Made by a program: the position numbers and the translations under genes. From contig NZ_FNBB01000010.1 in assembly GCF_900102105.1 (NCBI RefSeq), positions 124,001-188,000 on the forward strand: 64,000 nucleotides of DNA, read 5' to 3'. Numbering within the stretch: position 1 is the first letter of the stretch; each line of letters opens with the position of its first letter. Shown here piece after piece: positions 9,329-18,905 of the stretch. The notes under the pieces were generated by a model that worked only from the letters and a program-made list of their open reading frames with translations, was not told where the DNA came from and made no database searches. The stretch is from Agrobacterium pusense. GTDB taxonomy: Bacteria > Pseudomonadota > Alphaproteobacteria > Rhizobiales > Rhizobiaceae.

Positions 9329-10552
9329 TTACTTGCTGAGATTGCGCTTTGCCAACGTGCGAAGACGCAGCGCATTGAGCTTGATGAAGCCTGCCGCATC
9401 CTTCTGGTCATAAGCGCCGTGGTCGTCCTCAAAGGTCACCAGCGCGTCGGAGTAGAGCGACTTGGCACTCTCGCGGCCGGTTACCATGACGTTGCCCTTA
9501 TAGAGCTTCAGCGTCACTTCGCCTTCCACATGCTCCTGGCTCTTGTCGATCAGGGCCTGCAGCATTTCGCGCTCCGGCGAGAACCAGAAGCCGTAATAGA
9601 TCAACTCGGCGTAGCGCGGCATCAGCTCGTCCTTCAGATGCGCAGCACCCCGGTCGAGCGTGATGGACTCGATGGCGCGATGCGCGGCAAGAAGGATGGT
9701 ACCGCCGGGCGTTTCGTAAACGCCGCGCGACTTCATGCCGACGAAGCGATTCTCGACCAGATCGAGACGTCCGATGCCGTTTTCACGGCCATAATTGTTG
9801 AGCGTGGCAAGAAGCGTCGCAGGCGACATCTCGACACCATTGATCGAGCAGGCATCACCCTTTCGGAAACCAACCTTGATGACGGTTGCCTTGTCGGGAG
9901 CGGCTTCCGGGGAGATCGTGCGCATATGCACATATTCAGGAGCTTCCACCGCCGGGTCTTCCAGAACCTTGCCCTCGGAAGAGGAGTGCAGCAGGTTGGC
10001 GTCCACGGAGAACGGCGCTTCGCCCTTCTTGTCCTTGGCAACCGGAATCTGGTGCTGTTCGGCAAAGTTCAGGAGGTCGGTACGGCTCTTGAACGTCCAG
10101 TCGCGCCACGGGGCGATGATCTTGATGTCAGGGTTCAGTGCATAGGCCGAAAGCTCGAAACGGACCTGGTCGTTGCCTTTGCCGGTCGCACCATGGGCGA
10201 TGGCGTCGGCGCCGGTCTTCCTGGCGATTTCGATCAGGTGCTTGGAAATCAGCGGCCGGGCAATGGAGGTGCCGAGCAGATAGACGCCTTCGTAGACGGC
10301 GTTGGCGCGGAACATCGGAAACACGAAATCGCGCACGAACTCTTCACGGACGTCCTCGATGAAAATTTCCTTGATGCCCAGCATCTCGGCCTTCTTGCGT
10401 GCCGGCTCAAGCTCTTCGCCCTGGCCGAGATCGGCGGTGAAGGTAACGACCTCAGCGCCGAGTTCCGTCTGAAGCCATTTCAGAATGATCGAGGTGTCGA
10501 GGCCGCCGGAATAGGCGAGAACGACTTTCTTAACGTCTTTCGGGAGTGCCAT
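9329..10552 (-). CDS. argG: argininosuccinate synthase
   Basis: The 407-residue enzyme joins citrulline and aspartate with ATP to make argininosuccinate, the penultimate step to arginine, in the cytosol. The N-terminal [18 protein letters not shown] contains the SGGLDTS pyrophosphate loop of N-type ATP pyrophosphatases, and [12 protein letters not shown] and the C-terminal [12 protein letters not shown] are also family signatures. The start [11 protein letters not shown] at 10552 matches the normal length of the family; the frame stays open to 10684, but the extra 44 residues do not look like protein. No other arg genes are nearby. Confidence 0.97.
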   Translation of the reverse strand: MALPKDVKKVVLAYSGGLDTSIILKWLQTELGAEVVTFTADLGQGEELEPARKKAEMLGIKEIFIEDVREEFVRDFVFPMFRANAVYEGVYLLGTSIARPLISKHLIEIARKTGADAIAHGATGKGNDQVRFELSAYALNPDIKIIAPWRDWTFKSRTDLLNFAEQHQIPVAKDKKGEAPFSVDANLLHSSSEGKVLEDPAVEAPEYVHMRTISPEAAPDKATVIKVGFRKGDACSINGVEMSPATLLATLNNYGRENGIGRLDLVENRFVGMKSRGVYETPGGTILLAAHRAIESITLDRGAAHLKDELMPRYAELIYYGFWFSPEREMLQALIDKSQEHVEGEVTLKLYKGNVMVTGRESAKSLYSDALVTFEDDHGAYDQKDAAGFIKLNALRLRTLAKRNLSK

Positions 10553-10865
10553 AGTGATGTCCATCTGCATGATGACGGCATCGGGACACCGCCATTTCCT
10601 TGGGATTTCGGCACTTTTACAGTGCAACCCGAAATGTGTGAAGCGCTTTTCCGTGAGATAAGCGACAAAACAATTGATGGACACGCGTGACGCACGTGAC
10701 GACAGCTACACCGAGGGGAACGAAGCCGGTGTCACATGCATTTAGAAAATTCGCGCTTTATGATGAAGCGGCGCGATCAACTTGAAAACCGTGAATGAAG
10801 CCACTCAGGTTCAGGCAACGTTGCAAACCGCTGGAAACAGCAGAAACGACGCGAAGGAGAAACCT
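10553..10865. other. 313-base divergent intergenic region
   Basis: This region must hold the promoters of argG (minus) and the SDR gene (plus). I see no convincing sigma-70 pair. A tandem CGTGACG occurs twice with a 9-base period at 10686-10701, which may be chance. No RNA gene or small protein gene stands out. Confidence 0.5.
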
Positions 10866-11720
10866 ATGACGACCATCCACCCCGCATTCAAGGAAGATAA
10901 TGTCGCCGTCATAACAGGTGCGGCCTCTGGCATCGGACTCGCCGCCGCCCGCAAATTCGCCGGTTTCGGCATGAGTGTCGTGCTCGCCGATCTCGATGGC
11001 GAGAAACTTGCCGCCGCGCATGCGGACGTTCTGGCACTTGCCCGGGACGGCGAGGCGCAAATCGTTGCGATCCCGACCGACGTCTCGAAACTCGATGAGC
11101 TGGAGGCGTTGGAACGCGCCGTAATTCAGCGTTTCGGGCGCGTTCACGTCCTCATGAACAATGCCGGCATCCAGCCAGGCAGCGCCATTTTCGGTCCCCA
11201 GGCCAACTGGGAAAAGATTATCAGCGTCAATCTGATGGGCGTTGTGAATGGCAGCCGTGTCTTCGGTCAGGGCATGATCGCGCATGGTGAGCCGGCACTC
11301 ATCATCAACACCGGCTCGAAACAGGGCATCACCACGCCTCCCGGCGATCCCGCCTACAATGTCTCGAAATCGGGCGTCAAAACCTTCACGGAAGCGCTTC
11401 AACACGAGTTGCGCAATGTTCCAAATGGTAGAGTTTCCGCCCATCTCCTCATCCCCGGCTTCGTCTTCACAGGCCTTACAGCCCACGGCAGAACGGAAAA
11501 ACCGGAAGGCGCCTGGACCGGCGAACAGACCATCGAGTTCATGCTCGAAAGCATCGGCCGGGGCGATTTCTACATTCTCTGCCCGGATGGCGAGGTTGAC
11601 CGCCCGACGGACGAGAAACGCATTCTCTGGGCGGCCTATGATATCGTCCAGAACCGCCCGCCGCTCTCGCGCTGGCACACGGAATATTCCGCCGCCTTCA
11701 CCAGCTTCCTCAAGAACTGA
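10866..11720 (+). CDS. short-chain dehydrogenase/reductase (SDR)
   Basis: The 284-residue protein is a classical SDR oxidoreductase. It shows the NAD(P)-binding TGAASGIG near residue 18, the NNAG motif (LMNNAGIQ), the catalytic serine region NTGSKQG, and YNVSK as the YxxxK active site. A C-terminal extension with RWHTEYSAAFTSFLKN is longer than in most members. The substrate is unknown. The start at 10866 is preceded by AAGGAG at good spacing; upstream in-frame residues are not conserved-looking. It is not in an obvious operon. Confidence 0.93.
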   Translation: MTTIHPAFKEDNVAVITGAASGIGLAAARKFAGFGMSVVLADLDGEKLAAAHADVLALARDGEAQIVAIPTDVSKLDELEALERAVIQRFGRVHVLMNNAGIQPGSAIFGPQANWEKIISVNLMGVVNGSRVFGQGMIAHGEPALIINTGSKQGITTPPGDPAYNVSKSGVKTFTEALQHELRNVPNGRVSAHLLIPGFVFTGLTAHGRTEKPEGAWTGEQTIEFMLESIGRGDFYILCPDGEVDRPTDEKRILWAAYDIVQNRPPLSRWHTEYSAAFTSFLKN

Positions 11721-11864
11721 CGCCTAGGGGCCGCCGCGATCTGAAAATTGCGGTGCCCCGCCCTGCTTAATCCACCACTGCGCTACGGCCGTCACTCAAA
11801 AACATTGGCAGAAATCCGCAATCCACGTTAAACAACGGCCCTCTCCAGCTTCACGGGTACCGCG

Positions 11865-12512
11865 ATGGATTTCGTTCCAAGCCTGCCAACACTGATCGCC
11901 TTCACCATCGCCATCCTTCTCCTGGCGGTAACACCGGGTCCGGACATGACGCTCTGGATCAGCCGCTCCCTGCGCGAAGGCCGGGCGGCGGGCTTCATGA
12001 CCCTGGTAGGAACCAATATCGGCATCACCGTGCACACGATGCTGGTCGCCTTCGGTGTCGCCGCCCTCATCGTGGCCTCGCCGACGGCTTTCATGATCCT
12101 GAAGACCGGCGGAGCCGCTTATCTTGTCTGGCTCGCCATTCAGGCGATCCGCAAGGGCTCGGATTTCGTGATGGTCAAAGGCACCGGCGAAAAAGCGCAG
12201 GCCTCCCTCAAATCCGCCCTGCTGAACGGCATCTGGGTCAACCTGCTGAACCCGAAGATCATCATCTTCTTCATGACCTTCCTGCCGCAATTCGTCAGCG
12301 CATCCGATCCGCATGTGACCGGCAAGCTGATTTTCCTCGGCATCTGGTCAATCATCGTCGCACTGCCGATCGGCATCGGCATCGTGATCGCCGCAGATGT
12401 TCTCTCCGCCTGGCTGCAACGCAACCGGAAAATTCTGCGCGGACTGGATTATACGATCGCCGGCGTCTTTTCGCTTTTCGCCGTGAAGATTTTCTTCACG
12501 CAGGCCCGCTGA
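11865..12512 (+). CDS. LysE/RhtB family amino acid exporter
   Basis: The 215-residue membrane protein has six predicted helices and the family N-terminal motif LLAVTPGPDMTLWISRSLREG, followed by GAAYLVWLAIQAIR and a LNPKIIIFFMTFLPQFV segment, all typical of LysE/RhtB exporters that remove excess amino acids such as homoserine, threonine or lysine. The exact substrate is not readable. It ends at a strong terminator and is probably transcribed alone. ATG 11865 lacks a strong ribosome binding site but fits the conserved N-terminus. Confidence 0.92.
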   Translation: MDFVPSLPTLIAFTIAILLLAVTPGPDMTLWISRSLREGRAAGFMTLVGTNIGITVHTMLVAFGVAALIVASPTAFMILKTGGAAYLVWLAIQAIRKGSDFVMVKGTGEKAQASLKSALLNGIWVNLLNPKIIIFFMTFLPQFVSASDPHVTGKLIFLGIWSIIVALPIGIGIVIAADVLSAWLQRNRKILRGLDYTIAGVFSLFAVKIFFTQAR

Positions 12513-12520
12513 CGGCAAAC

Positions 12521-12546
12521 AAAAGGCGCCTTACGGCGCCTTTTTT
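12521..12546 (+). terminator. bidirectional terminator, LysE gene and ABC operon
   Basis: AAAAGGCGCC pairs with GGCGCCTTTTTT across a four-base loop. It sits between two convergent genes (stops at 12512 and 12551), with A and T tracts on both sides, so it can serve both. Confidence 0.92.
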
Positions 12547-12550
12547 AGAA

Positions 12551-13345
12551 TCAACCAATCAGCAACTCATCGTCATCGAGCTTCTGGCCGCGTATCTTGC
12601 GGAACATGTCGATCAGATCCTCCACCTCAAGATCCTTGCGGCTGTCGCCGGAAACGTCGAGCACGATCTCACCGGCATGCAGCATGATCGTGCGCGTGCC
12701 ATAGTCCAGCGCCTGACGCATGGAATGGGTGACCATCAGCGTCGTCAGCTTGCGCTCCGATACCACCTTGCGCGTCAATTCCATCACGAATTCCGCCATG
12801 CCGGGATCGAGCGCTGCCGTATGTTCGTCCAATAGAAGCACGTCCGAGCCTGACAGTGTCGCCATGACGAGAGAGACCGCCTGCCTCTGGCCACCCGACA
12901 GAAGGTCCATGCGGTCCTTCAGACGATTTTCCAGACCGAGATTGAGCGAAGCAATACGCTCCTTGAAAAAATCCCGCCGGCCACGTCCGAGCGCAGGCAA
13001 AAGACCGCGACGTTCACCACGTGATGCCGCCAGCGCGAGGTTTTCCTCGATGGTAAGCGCGCCGCAGCTGCCCGCCAGCGGGTCCTGAAACACGCGTGCC
13101 ACCCGCCCCGCCCGGCTGGCGGTCGGCTTGCGGGTAACATCGGCGCCACCGATCATCACCCTGCCTGCCGTGGGCAGCACATCGCCGGCCAGAACACCGA
13201 GAAGTGTGGATTTGCCCGCACCATTGGAACCGATGACCGTGACGAAGGAGCCATCCTCAATGGTGAGGTCTATCTTGGATAGCGCCTGCTTCTGCAGCGG
13301 CGTGCCGCGCCCGAAGACGACCTGGATGTCGGAAAGCGAAATCAC
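12551..13345 (-). CDS. ABC transporter ATP-binding protein (TrpXYZ-like system)
   Basis: The 264-residue ATPase carries Walker A GSNGAGKST, the signature LSGGQRQAVSL and Walker B VLLLDEHTAALDPG; the DEHT in place of DEPT is seen in this subfamily. It is the third gene of a binding protein-permease-ATPase set and starts with GTG at 13345, overlapping the permease stop (GTGA). It would energise import at the cytoplasmic face. The subfamily resembles Streptococcus TrpZ-type ATPases of the system with ABC_sub_bind proteins; the ligand here is unknown. Confidence 0.92.
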   Translation of the reverse strand: MISLSDIQVVFGRGTPLQKQALSKIDLTIEDGSFVTVIGSNGAGKSTLLGVLAGDVLPTAGRVMIGGADVTRKPTASRAGRVARVFQDPLAGSCGALTIEENLALAASRGERRGLLPALGRGRRDFFKERIASLNLGLENRLKDRMDLLSGGQRQAVSLVMATLSGSDVLLLDEHTAALDPGMAEFVMELTRKVVSERKLTTLMVTHSMRQALDYGTRTIMLHAGEIVLDVSGDSRKDLEVEDLIDMFRKIRGQKLDDDELLIG

Positions 13346-14223
13346 GATGTTGCTCCCCCGCGGCGCAGTCGGGGCAGGATCAATGCGATGGCCACCAGTA
13401 CCGCCGTTACAAAATTGAGATCGGACGCCTTGAGACCCAACACATCACTCGACAGAGCAAGCTGGATGGCGAGACGATAGGCGATGGAGCCGAAGACACA
13501 GCCGATCAGCGCGATCAGGATGCCGCGCGCGCCAAACAGGGTTTCACCGATGATGACGGCCGCAAGCCCGACAACAATGGTGCCGACACCGGAAGTCACA
13601 TCCGCAAAACCATTGGTCTGGGCAAACAGCGCACCACCAAGAGCCACAAGCGCATTTGAAAGCGCCATGCCAAGATAGATCTGGCTACCGGTCTTCACGC
13701 CCTGCGCCCGCGCCATCCGGGCATTGGCACCCGTCGCGCGCATGGCAAGACCCGCATCGCTTTCAAGGAAACGCCAGACGAGAATGACCGCAATCAGCAC
13801 CAAAGCGCCGACGAAGAGCGGCCGCACCAGATATTCAGAAAGGCCGAGGCCGTAAAACGGCGATATCATCGTGTCCTGATTGAGCAGCGCGACATTCGGC
13901 TTTCCCATCACGCGCAGGTTGACCGAAAACAGTGCGATCATCGTCAGGATCGAGGCAAGCAGGTTCAGAATCTTGAAACGCACATTGAGTGTGGCGGTCA
14001 CGATGCCGGCAGCCGCACCGGCCACCATCGCAATCGCCGTCGCGACCCAGGCATTCAGACCGGCGATGATCAGCACGGCTGCCACGGCAGCGCCAAGCGG
14101 AAACGAACCGTCCACGGTCAGGTCAGGAAAATCAAGCACCCGGAAAGCGAGGTAAACGCCGATCGCCACGAAAGCGAAGACCAGTCCCAGCTCCACGGCA
14201 CCCCAGAAGGCGATTTGGCTCAC
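13342..14223 (-). CDS. ABC transporter permease (TrpXYZ-like system)
   Basis: The 293-residue permease has 8-9 hydrophobic helices and the branched-chain/BPD_transp_2 style: RVLDFPDLTVDGSFPLGAAVAA near the start and MARAQGVKTGSQIYLGMALSNALVALGGALFAQ in the cytoplasmic-loop region. It pairs with the ATPase downstream, whose start overlaps its stop. The start codon is GTG at 14223, with AAGGA 7 bases upstream. A hairpin between the binding-protein gene and this gene probably lowers its expression relative to the binding protein. Confidence 0.9.
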   Translation of the reverse strand: MSQIAFWGAVELGLVFAFVAIGVYLAFRVLDFPDLTVDGSFPLGAAVAAVLIIAGLNAWVATAIAMVAGAAAGIVTATLNVRFKILNLLASILTMIALFSVNLRVMGKPNVALLNQDTMISPFYGLGLSEYLVRPLFVGALVLIAVILVWRFLESDAGLAMRATGANARMARAQGVKTGSQIYLGMALSNALVALGGALFAQTNGFADVTSGVGTIVVGLAAVIIGETLFGARGILIALIGCVFGSIAYRLAIQLALSSDVLGLKASDLNFVTAVLVAIALILPRLRRGGATS

Positions 14224-14280
14224 GGTAACGTCCTTGTTATTGCCGCCATCGGGCGGATACGGGCACCGTCTCGTGCCACG

Positions 14281-14311
14281 TAAAACGGGCGGCGAGTTTG
14301 CCGCCGCCCGT
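14281..14311 (-). terminator. intercistronic hairpin between binding protein and permease
   Basis: A 10-bp perfect stem (ACGGGCGGCG with CGCCGCCCGT, 7-base loop) followed by TTTT on the minus strand lies in the 107-base gap of the operon. It looks like a leaky terminator or RNA-stabilising hairpin that leaves the binding protein in excess. Confidence 0.7.
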
Positions 14312-14330
14312 TATTCAGTCAGGTTTCGGT

Positions 14331-15284
14331 TCAGTCGATGACCTTGGTAGCGCGCTTCGTAACGCTTTCGGGGAAGGTGACGCCTGCTTTTTCAGCGGCC
14401 TTCTTGTTGATCACGAGATCGGTGCCAACAGCAACGGTTGCCGGAATATCGCCCGGCTTTTCACCCTTGAGGATGCGGACAACGACGGCACCGGTCTGCT
14501 TGCCAACGTCGAAATAGTTGAAGCCGAGGGCAGCAACCGCACCGCGAGCAACGGAATCCGTATCGGCGGCATAAAGCGGGATCTTGGCTTCAGACGCAAC
14601 ACCGGCAGCAGCCTCGAAAGCCGAAACGATGGTGTTGTCAGTCGGAACGTAGATCACGTCGGCCTTGCCGACCAGCGCACGGGTCGCACCCTGCACCTCA
14701 GCCGACTTGGTGGCGACAGATTCAACGACCTTGAGACCCGCCTTCTCGGCCTCGGTCTTCAAGAGGGCGAGTGTCGAAACGGAGTTTGCCTCGGCCGAAT
14801 TGTAGATGAAGCCGATGGACTTGGCGTTCGGCGAGATTTCCTTGATGAGCGCCAGATGTTCGCCGACCGGCAACATGTCGGAAAGGCCGGTGACGTTACG
14901 GCCCGGCTTCTGCATATCCTTGACGAGCTGTGCGCCGACCGGATCGGAAACCGCCGTGAAGACAACCGGAATGTCGCGCGTGGCGGCAACGACGGCCTGG
15001 GCGGACGGCGTGGAAATCGGCACGATGACAGCAGGTGCCTCGCCAACGAACTGGCGCGCGATCTGTGCTGCGGTGCCGGGATTGCCCTGCGCGGATTCGT
15101 AAAGGAACTTGAGGTTCTCACCTTCCTTGTAGCCCGCTTCGGCAAGGGCAGCCTTCACGCCATCGCGGGCGGCATCGAGTGCCGGATGTTCGACGATGGC
15201 GGTCACGGCAACGGTGACGGTTTCAGCCTTCGCCGGCAGAACGATGGCGCTCGCAGCGGCGAGAGCCAGAATGAATGCGCGCAT
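14331..15284 (-). CDS. ABC transporter substrate-binding protein (ABC_sub_bind, TrpX-like)
   Basis: The 317-residue periplasmic protein begins MRAFILALAAASAIVLPAKA, a clear signal peptide cut after AKA. The mature part has the ABC_sub_bind (DUF534) pattern: VTAIVEHPALDAARDGVKAAL, FLYESAQGNPGTAAQIARQFV and PVVFTAVSDPVGAQLV. Characterised relatives bind tryptophan (TrpX) or other small ligands, so the ligand here remains open. ATG 15284 has AGGAGG at good spacing; the longer frame starting 15329 has no support. It heads the operon with the permease and ATPase. Confidence 0.93.
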   Translation of the reverse strand: MRAFILALAAASAIVLPAKAETVTVAVTAIVEHPALDAARDGVKAALAEAGYKEGENLKFLYESAQGNPGTAAQIARQFVGEAPAVIVPISTPSAQAVVAATRDIPVVFTAVSDPVGAQLVKDMQKPGRNVTGLSDMLPVGEHLALIKEISPNAKSIGFIYNSAEANSVSTLALLKTEAEKAGLKVVESVATKSAEVQGATRALVGKADVIYVPTDNTIVSAFEAAAGVASEAKIPLYAADTDSVARGAVAALGFNYFDVGKQTGAVVVRILKGEKPGDIPATVAVGTDLVINKKAAEKAGVTFPESVTKRATKVID

Positions 15285-15392
15285 GGATATCCTCCTGTTG
15301 GTTCCCTGTTTTCGTCTTCTTAGGAACAAGACAGGCCGAAATCAATCGGAGAACCGCCGGAAACCCAGCTTTATGAGGCAAAACCGGCTTAT

Positions 15393-16631
15393 TCAGTCGT
15401 CTGCGCCATGGTTGGCGATCATCATCGCCTCGAAAGCCAGCCTTTCGGTCTTGCGCATGCGCTCGGATTCCGACTTCAGCTGGCCACAGGCCGCTAGGAT
15501 ATCGCGGCCGCGCGGCGTGCGGATCGGCGAGGCATAACCTGCCTGATTGATGAAATCGGCGAACTTCTCGATCTGCGCCCAGTCCGAGCACTGGTAATTC
15601 GTGCCCGGCCACGGGTTGAACGGAATGAGGTTGATCTTGGCTGGAACCCCCTTCAGAAGCTGCACCAGCATCTTGGCGTCTTCCAGGCTGTCATTGACGT
15701 CCTTGAGCATCACATATTCGAAGGTGATGCGCCGGGCGTTGGAGAGGCCCGGATATCTGCGGCAGGCTTCGATCAGTTCCTTCAACGGATATTTCTTGTT
15801 GATGGGCACCAGCATGTCGCGCAACTCATCACGCACCGCATGCAGCGAAATCGCCAGCATGACGCCGATCTCATCGCCGGTGCGGAAGATTTCCGGCACC
15901 ACACCCGAGGTGGAGAGTGTGACGCGGCGCTTGGAAAGCGACAGGCCATCGCCATCGGTGGCGATCAGAAGCGCGGTCTTTACATGCTCGAAATTGTAGA
16001 GCGGCTCGCCCATGCCCATCATCACGATGTTGGAAACCTTGCGGCCTTCGCTCGGCACATAAGCGCCAACCGGCGTCGAACCATCGGGAAAATCACCGAG
16101 CCGATCACGCGCCAGCAACAGCTGCGAGAGGATTTCCTCGGCCGTCAGGTTGCGCACCAGACGCTGCGTGCCGGTGTGACAGAAAGAACAGGTCAGCGAA
16201 CAGCCCACCTGGCTCGAAATGCACAGCGTGCCGCGCCCTTCTTCCGGAATATAAACCGTTTCGATCTCGACGGGACGACCAGCGCCCCGCGGCGGAAAAC
16301 GCATCAGCCATTTGCGGGTGCCGTCATTGGAAATCTGCTCCTCGACGATTTCAGGTCGGGCGATGGTGAAGGCCGCCTTCAGCTTCTCGCGAAGCTCCTT
16401 GGCGACATTGGTCATATTGTCGAAATCGGAGACGCCGCGCACATAAAGCCAGTTCCACAACTGGCTGACGCGCATCTTCACCTGCTTTTGCGGCACACCG
16501 ATTTCCGCGAGCGCCTCACCCATCTCCTCACGGGTCATGCCGATCAGTGACGGCTTGCCGGACATGAGATCGCTATTGGCGATCAGCGGGGTTTTGACTG
16601 CCAGACCGGCAGGAGCTTGCATTACGGACAT
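15393..16631 (-). CDS. rlmN: 23S rRNA/tRNA adenine-C2 methyltransferase RlmN
   Basis: The 412-residue radical-SAM enzyme methylates A2503 of 23S rRNA and A37 of some tRNAs. The cluster motif [13 protein letters not shown] (CX3CX2C) is present, with QVGC before it, [12 protein letters not shown] as the SAM-binding GEP motif, and the C-terminal CGQLKSE cysteine of the catalytic pair. The start at ATG 16631, with GGGA about 7 bases upstream, gives the family length; an open frame to 16733 has no supporting signal. It follows the IalB-like gene on the same strand but behind a terminator. Confidence 0.96.
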   Translation of the reverse strand: MSVMQAPAGLAVKTPLIANSDLMSGKPSLIGMTREEMGEALAEIGVPQKQVKMRVSQLWNWLYVRGVSDFDNMTNVAKELREKLKAAFTIARPEIVEEQISNDGTRKWLMRFPPRGAGRPVEIETVYIPEEGRGTLCISSQVGCSLTCSFCHTGTQRLVRNLTAEEILSQLLLARDRLGDFPDGSTPVGAYVPSEGRKVSNIVMMGMGEPLYNFEHVKTALLIATDGDGLSLSKRRVTLSTSGVVPEIFRTGDEIGVMLAISLHAVRDELRDMLVPINKKYPLKELIEACRRYPGLSNARRITFEYVMLKDVNDSLEDAKMLVQLLKGVPAKINLIPFNPWPGTNYQCSDWAQIEKFADFINQAGYASPIRTPRGRDILAACGQLKSESERMRKTERLAFEAMMIANHGADD

Positions 16632-16773
16632 CACGTTATCCCATCGTTCCATGCGTCGCACGACCGGCCTGTCGGGAAGGCGGAAAATCGTCTGCATGTC
16701 GAGAAAATCAAAGGCGGAGCACTTTTCGCGCATCCGCCTGTCAATATTGCCGCGCCTTTAGCATCAAACTCGC

Positions 16774-16807
16774 AAAAACGCAAATGGCCGGTCGAGGACC
16801 GGCCATT
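16774..16807 (-). terminator. terminator of the ialB-like gene
   Basis: AATGGCCGGTC pairs with GACCGGCCATT around a three-base loop, with a T run nearby on the minus strand, 25 bases past the stop. Confidence 0.85.
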
Positions 16808-16831
16808 GTCAAACGCGATGAAGGGTCAGCG

Positions 16832-17335
16832 TTACTTGCAACTCTCAATCTGCTTGAGAGCAGCCGAAATACCCGACAGCGAATAGGAATAGGAGGTCGC
16901 GGTGCCACGGCCGGAAACAGCCTTGACGGTCATGGACTTGCCGCCCTTCATGGCAGCCACGAGAGCCGGTTCTTCCGCAGCGTTTTCAACCCAGGCGGCC
17001 TTGTCCTTCGTGAACATGACGAAATTCTTGTTGTCGATCGTCACATTGACCTTCGAACCCTGCTTCAGCGGATAACCTACCATGGCCTGCGGCTCGTAGG
17101 AGATGTTCTGGCCCGGGCGCTGGGAGACGATGAAGAATATATCGCCGTGGTCGACGCTCGCCGGTTCCTTGGCGGTGGGAATGGAAAGAACGTAGCAGAC
17201 GGTGCTGTTGCCCGATTTGTACGAATAGGCACCCCAAGCATTGAACTGCTGGATGCGCGTGGGCGACTGTGCAGATGCTACGCCGACGCTGGTCAGCAAA
17301 ATGGCCGCTGCGGTTGCTACACTTCTTACAAACAT
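16832..17335 (-). CDS. invasion-associated locus B (IalB) family protein
   Basis: The 167-residue protein starts with MFVRSVATAAAILLTSVGVA, a signal peptide ending ASA, and is predicted to be periplasmic or secreted. The mature part shows the IalB family pattern: an early W followed by CYVLS, a middle VDHGDIFFIVSQRPGQN segment and a C-terminal cysteine near the end (QIESCK), which may pair with the first cysteine. IalB was named in Bartonella, where it aids erythrocyte entry, but the family is widespread in free-living alphaproteobacteria with unknown role. ATG 17335 has AGGAA 6 bases upstream. It has its own terminator. Confidence 0.86.
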   Translation of the reverse strand: MFVRSVATAAAILLTSVGVASAQSPTRIQQFNAWGAYSYKSGNSTVCYVLSIPTAKEPASVDHGDIFFIVSQRPGQNISYEPQAMVGYPLKQGSKVNVTIDNKNFVMFTKDKAAWVENAAEEPALVAAMKGGKSMTVKAVSGRGTATSYSYSLSGISAALKQIESCK

Positions 17336-17631
17336 AGAATTTCCTGCCGGGTTATTGTCTTCCATTGGCCCGAAGCATCGGCGAGCCCAGAGTCTGGATC
17401 GGCCACGTTCAGGTGCGGATCGTCTTTTCTCATTGTGGTCGGGAAGCGGTTACCAAACCGTCAACAACACGCATAAAATGCCGGAAACGTCTTGCAGTGT
17501 TACAGATTGGCGACTCCCGACGCCCTGAGGAGAAGGGCGTGCGACACCCTTCCTCCGTGTGTATGACACATAAATTCAGGCAAGAATTTGTCGCCCGTCG
17601 GGCGCGCCCGAACGGGCAGATCACAGAGGCG

Positions 17632-18012
17632 TTACCCGGCTTCCTGCTGCCGCTTCAACATGGCGTCCGCCGCGTCGTAATGTTCCATCTTGATATTGGC
17701 GCGGATCATCGCGAGCGCTGCGGTAATGACGGCTATGTCATCAGTAAAACCGACGACGGCCAGCATGTCCGGCACGGCATCGAAAGGCATGATGAAATAA
17801 GCCAGCGCAGCGAGGATGATACCCTTGGCGCGCAGCGGCGTGTCGCGATCGATCGCGCAGTAATAGGCCGCGGCCGCATCGCGGGCAAACGGCACTTTCG
17901 ACATGACACGTTTCAGCTTCGGCCAGAACCTGGTCCGAACAACCTCTTCGCGCTCACGCTGCCTGTCGGTTTCACCCGGCAGAAGAATTTCACCGATTTT
18001 CACATCATCCAT
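17632..18012 (-). CDS. DUF1232 (YkvA-like) membrane-associated protein
   Basis: The 126-residue protein carries the DUF1232 core: DTPLRAKGIILAALAYFIMPFDAVPDMLAVVGFTDD, in which a hydrophobic helix leads to the conserved P-D-x-x-P-D type motif and acidic GFTDD. Members are found across bacteria and as part of larger proteins; no function is established. I start it at ATG 18012 because GGAGGA lies 9 bases upstream, rather than at GTG 18033. It lies 51 bases after the pterin dehydratase gene on the same strand. Confidence 0.87.
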   Translation of the reverse strand: MDDVKIGEILLPGETDRQREREEVVRTRFWPKLKRVMSKVPFARDAAAAYYCAIDRDTPLRAKGIILAALAYFIMPFDAVPDMLAVVGFTDDIAVITAALAMIRANIKMEHYDAADAMLKRQQEAG

Positions 18013-18063
18013 GATCGACGGTCCTCCGGTCACGGTTATTATATGGGATTTAAGGTGGAGCGT

Positions 18064-18369
18064 TCAATTACCTCGGCCGGCAGCGGCCTTCTGCATTGCC
18101 TCGGCAAGAAGAAAATCGCGCTCCGTCACACCCTGCGAATCATGGGTCGTGAGGCATACCTTGACCCGCGAATAGACGTTGGACCATTCGGGATGATGAT
18201 TGAGCCGCTCTGCGACGAGTGCGGATTCAGCCATGAAACCGAAGGCTTCCGCAAAGCTGGAAAACTTGAAGGAACGGACGATCGCCGCCCCGTCTTCGCG
18301 CAGGGACCAACCCTCCAGTTTCTGCAGGGCCTGCCGGATGGCATCGGGCTCGAGTCTGGGATATTTCAT
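18064..18369 (-). CDS. 4a-hydroxytetrahydrobiopterin dehydratase (PCD/DCoH)
   Basis: The 101-residue protein is a pterin-4a-carbinolamine dehydratase, which recycles the cofactor of aromatic amino acid hydroxylases. The active-site stretch is intact: [20 protein letters not shown] followed by TTHD, with the conserved histidine pair and the Trp. Length is standard. No phenylalanine hydroxylase gene lies in the window, so its partner is elsewhere or it serves another pterin reaction, such as molybdopterin-related metabolism proposed for bacterial homologues. Confidence 0.92.
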   Translation of the reverse strand: MKYPRLEPDAIRQALQKLEGWSLREDGAAIVRSFKFSSFAEAFGFMAESALVAERLNHHPEWSNVYSRVKVCLTTHDSQGVTERDFLLAEAMQKAAAGRGN

Positions 18370-18428
18370 GAATTTGCCTCCGCTTTAAAATCCATTAACT
18401 CTTCAACGACCGGATCGACGCATATTCC

Positions 18429-18905
18429 ATGAAACATACAGCTATTCTCTTCGTCTGCATGGGCAATATCTGCCGCTCACCGTTGGCCGAAGGGATTTTG
18501 AGGAACCTTGCCGACAGCGCAGCGCTTCATCAGCTTACCGTCGATTCCGCCGGCACCGGCGGATGGCACAGGGGTGACGCGCCCGATCCGCGATCCGTCG
18601 CCATGGCGCGCCGGCACGGTATCGATATTTCACTTCAACGGGCGAGACAGGTCACTGCGGCGGATTTCGAGACCTTCGATCTGGTATTCGCCATGGACGA
18701 AAACAATCTGGCGAACCTGCTGCGATTGAGCTCCGAAAGGCATCGCCACAAAATCCATCTTTTCATGGAATATGCCGCCGGGCGTCGCGAGAACGTCCCC
18801 GATCCCTATTACGGGGCCGAGGACGGATTCCTCACAGTTTACAACATGCTTTTAGCGGGATGCAGATCGCTGCTCGAAAAGATCGAGCTGGACCGCGCCT
18901 CGTGA
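18429..18905 (+). CDS. low-molecular-weight protein-tyrosine phosphatase
   Basis: The 158-residue protein has the LMW-PTP P-loop at its N-terminus, CMGNICRSP (Cys10 to Arg16), and the general-acid region DPYYGAEDGF near the C-terminus, so it should be active on phosphotyrosine. Homologues regulate exopolysaccharide export or stress responses, but no polysaccharide genes are near. Its 3' end overlaps that of the convergent thpR gene by 67 bases. Confidence 0.94.
   Translation: MKHTAILFVCMGNICRSPLAEGILRNLADSAALHQLTVDSAGTGGWHRGDAPDPRSVAMARRHGIDISLQRARQVTAADFETFDLVFAMDENNLANLLRLSSERHRHKIHLFMEYAAGRRENVPDPYYGAEDGFLTVYNMLLAGCRSLLEKIELDRAS

Noticed and set aside
9272-10690. Plus-strand frame of 472 residues opposite argG
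   Set aside because: Mirror of argG codons; no recognisable domains.
17593-17617. GCCCG-TCGGGCGCGCCCGA-ACGGGC palindrome after the DUF1232 gene
   Set aside because: Strong GC palindrome but no T run; may be a weak terminator or chance in GC-rich DNA, so not listed as a feature.
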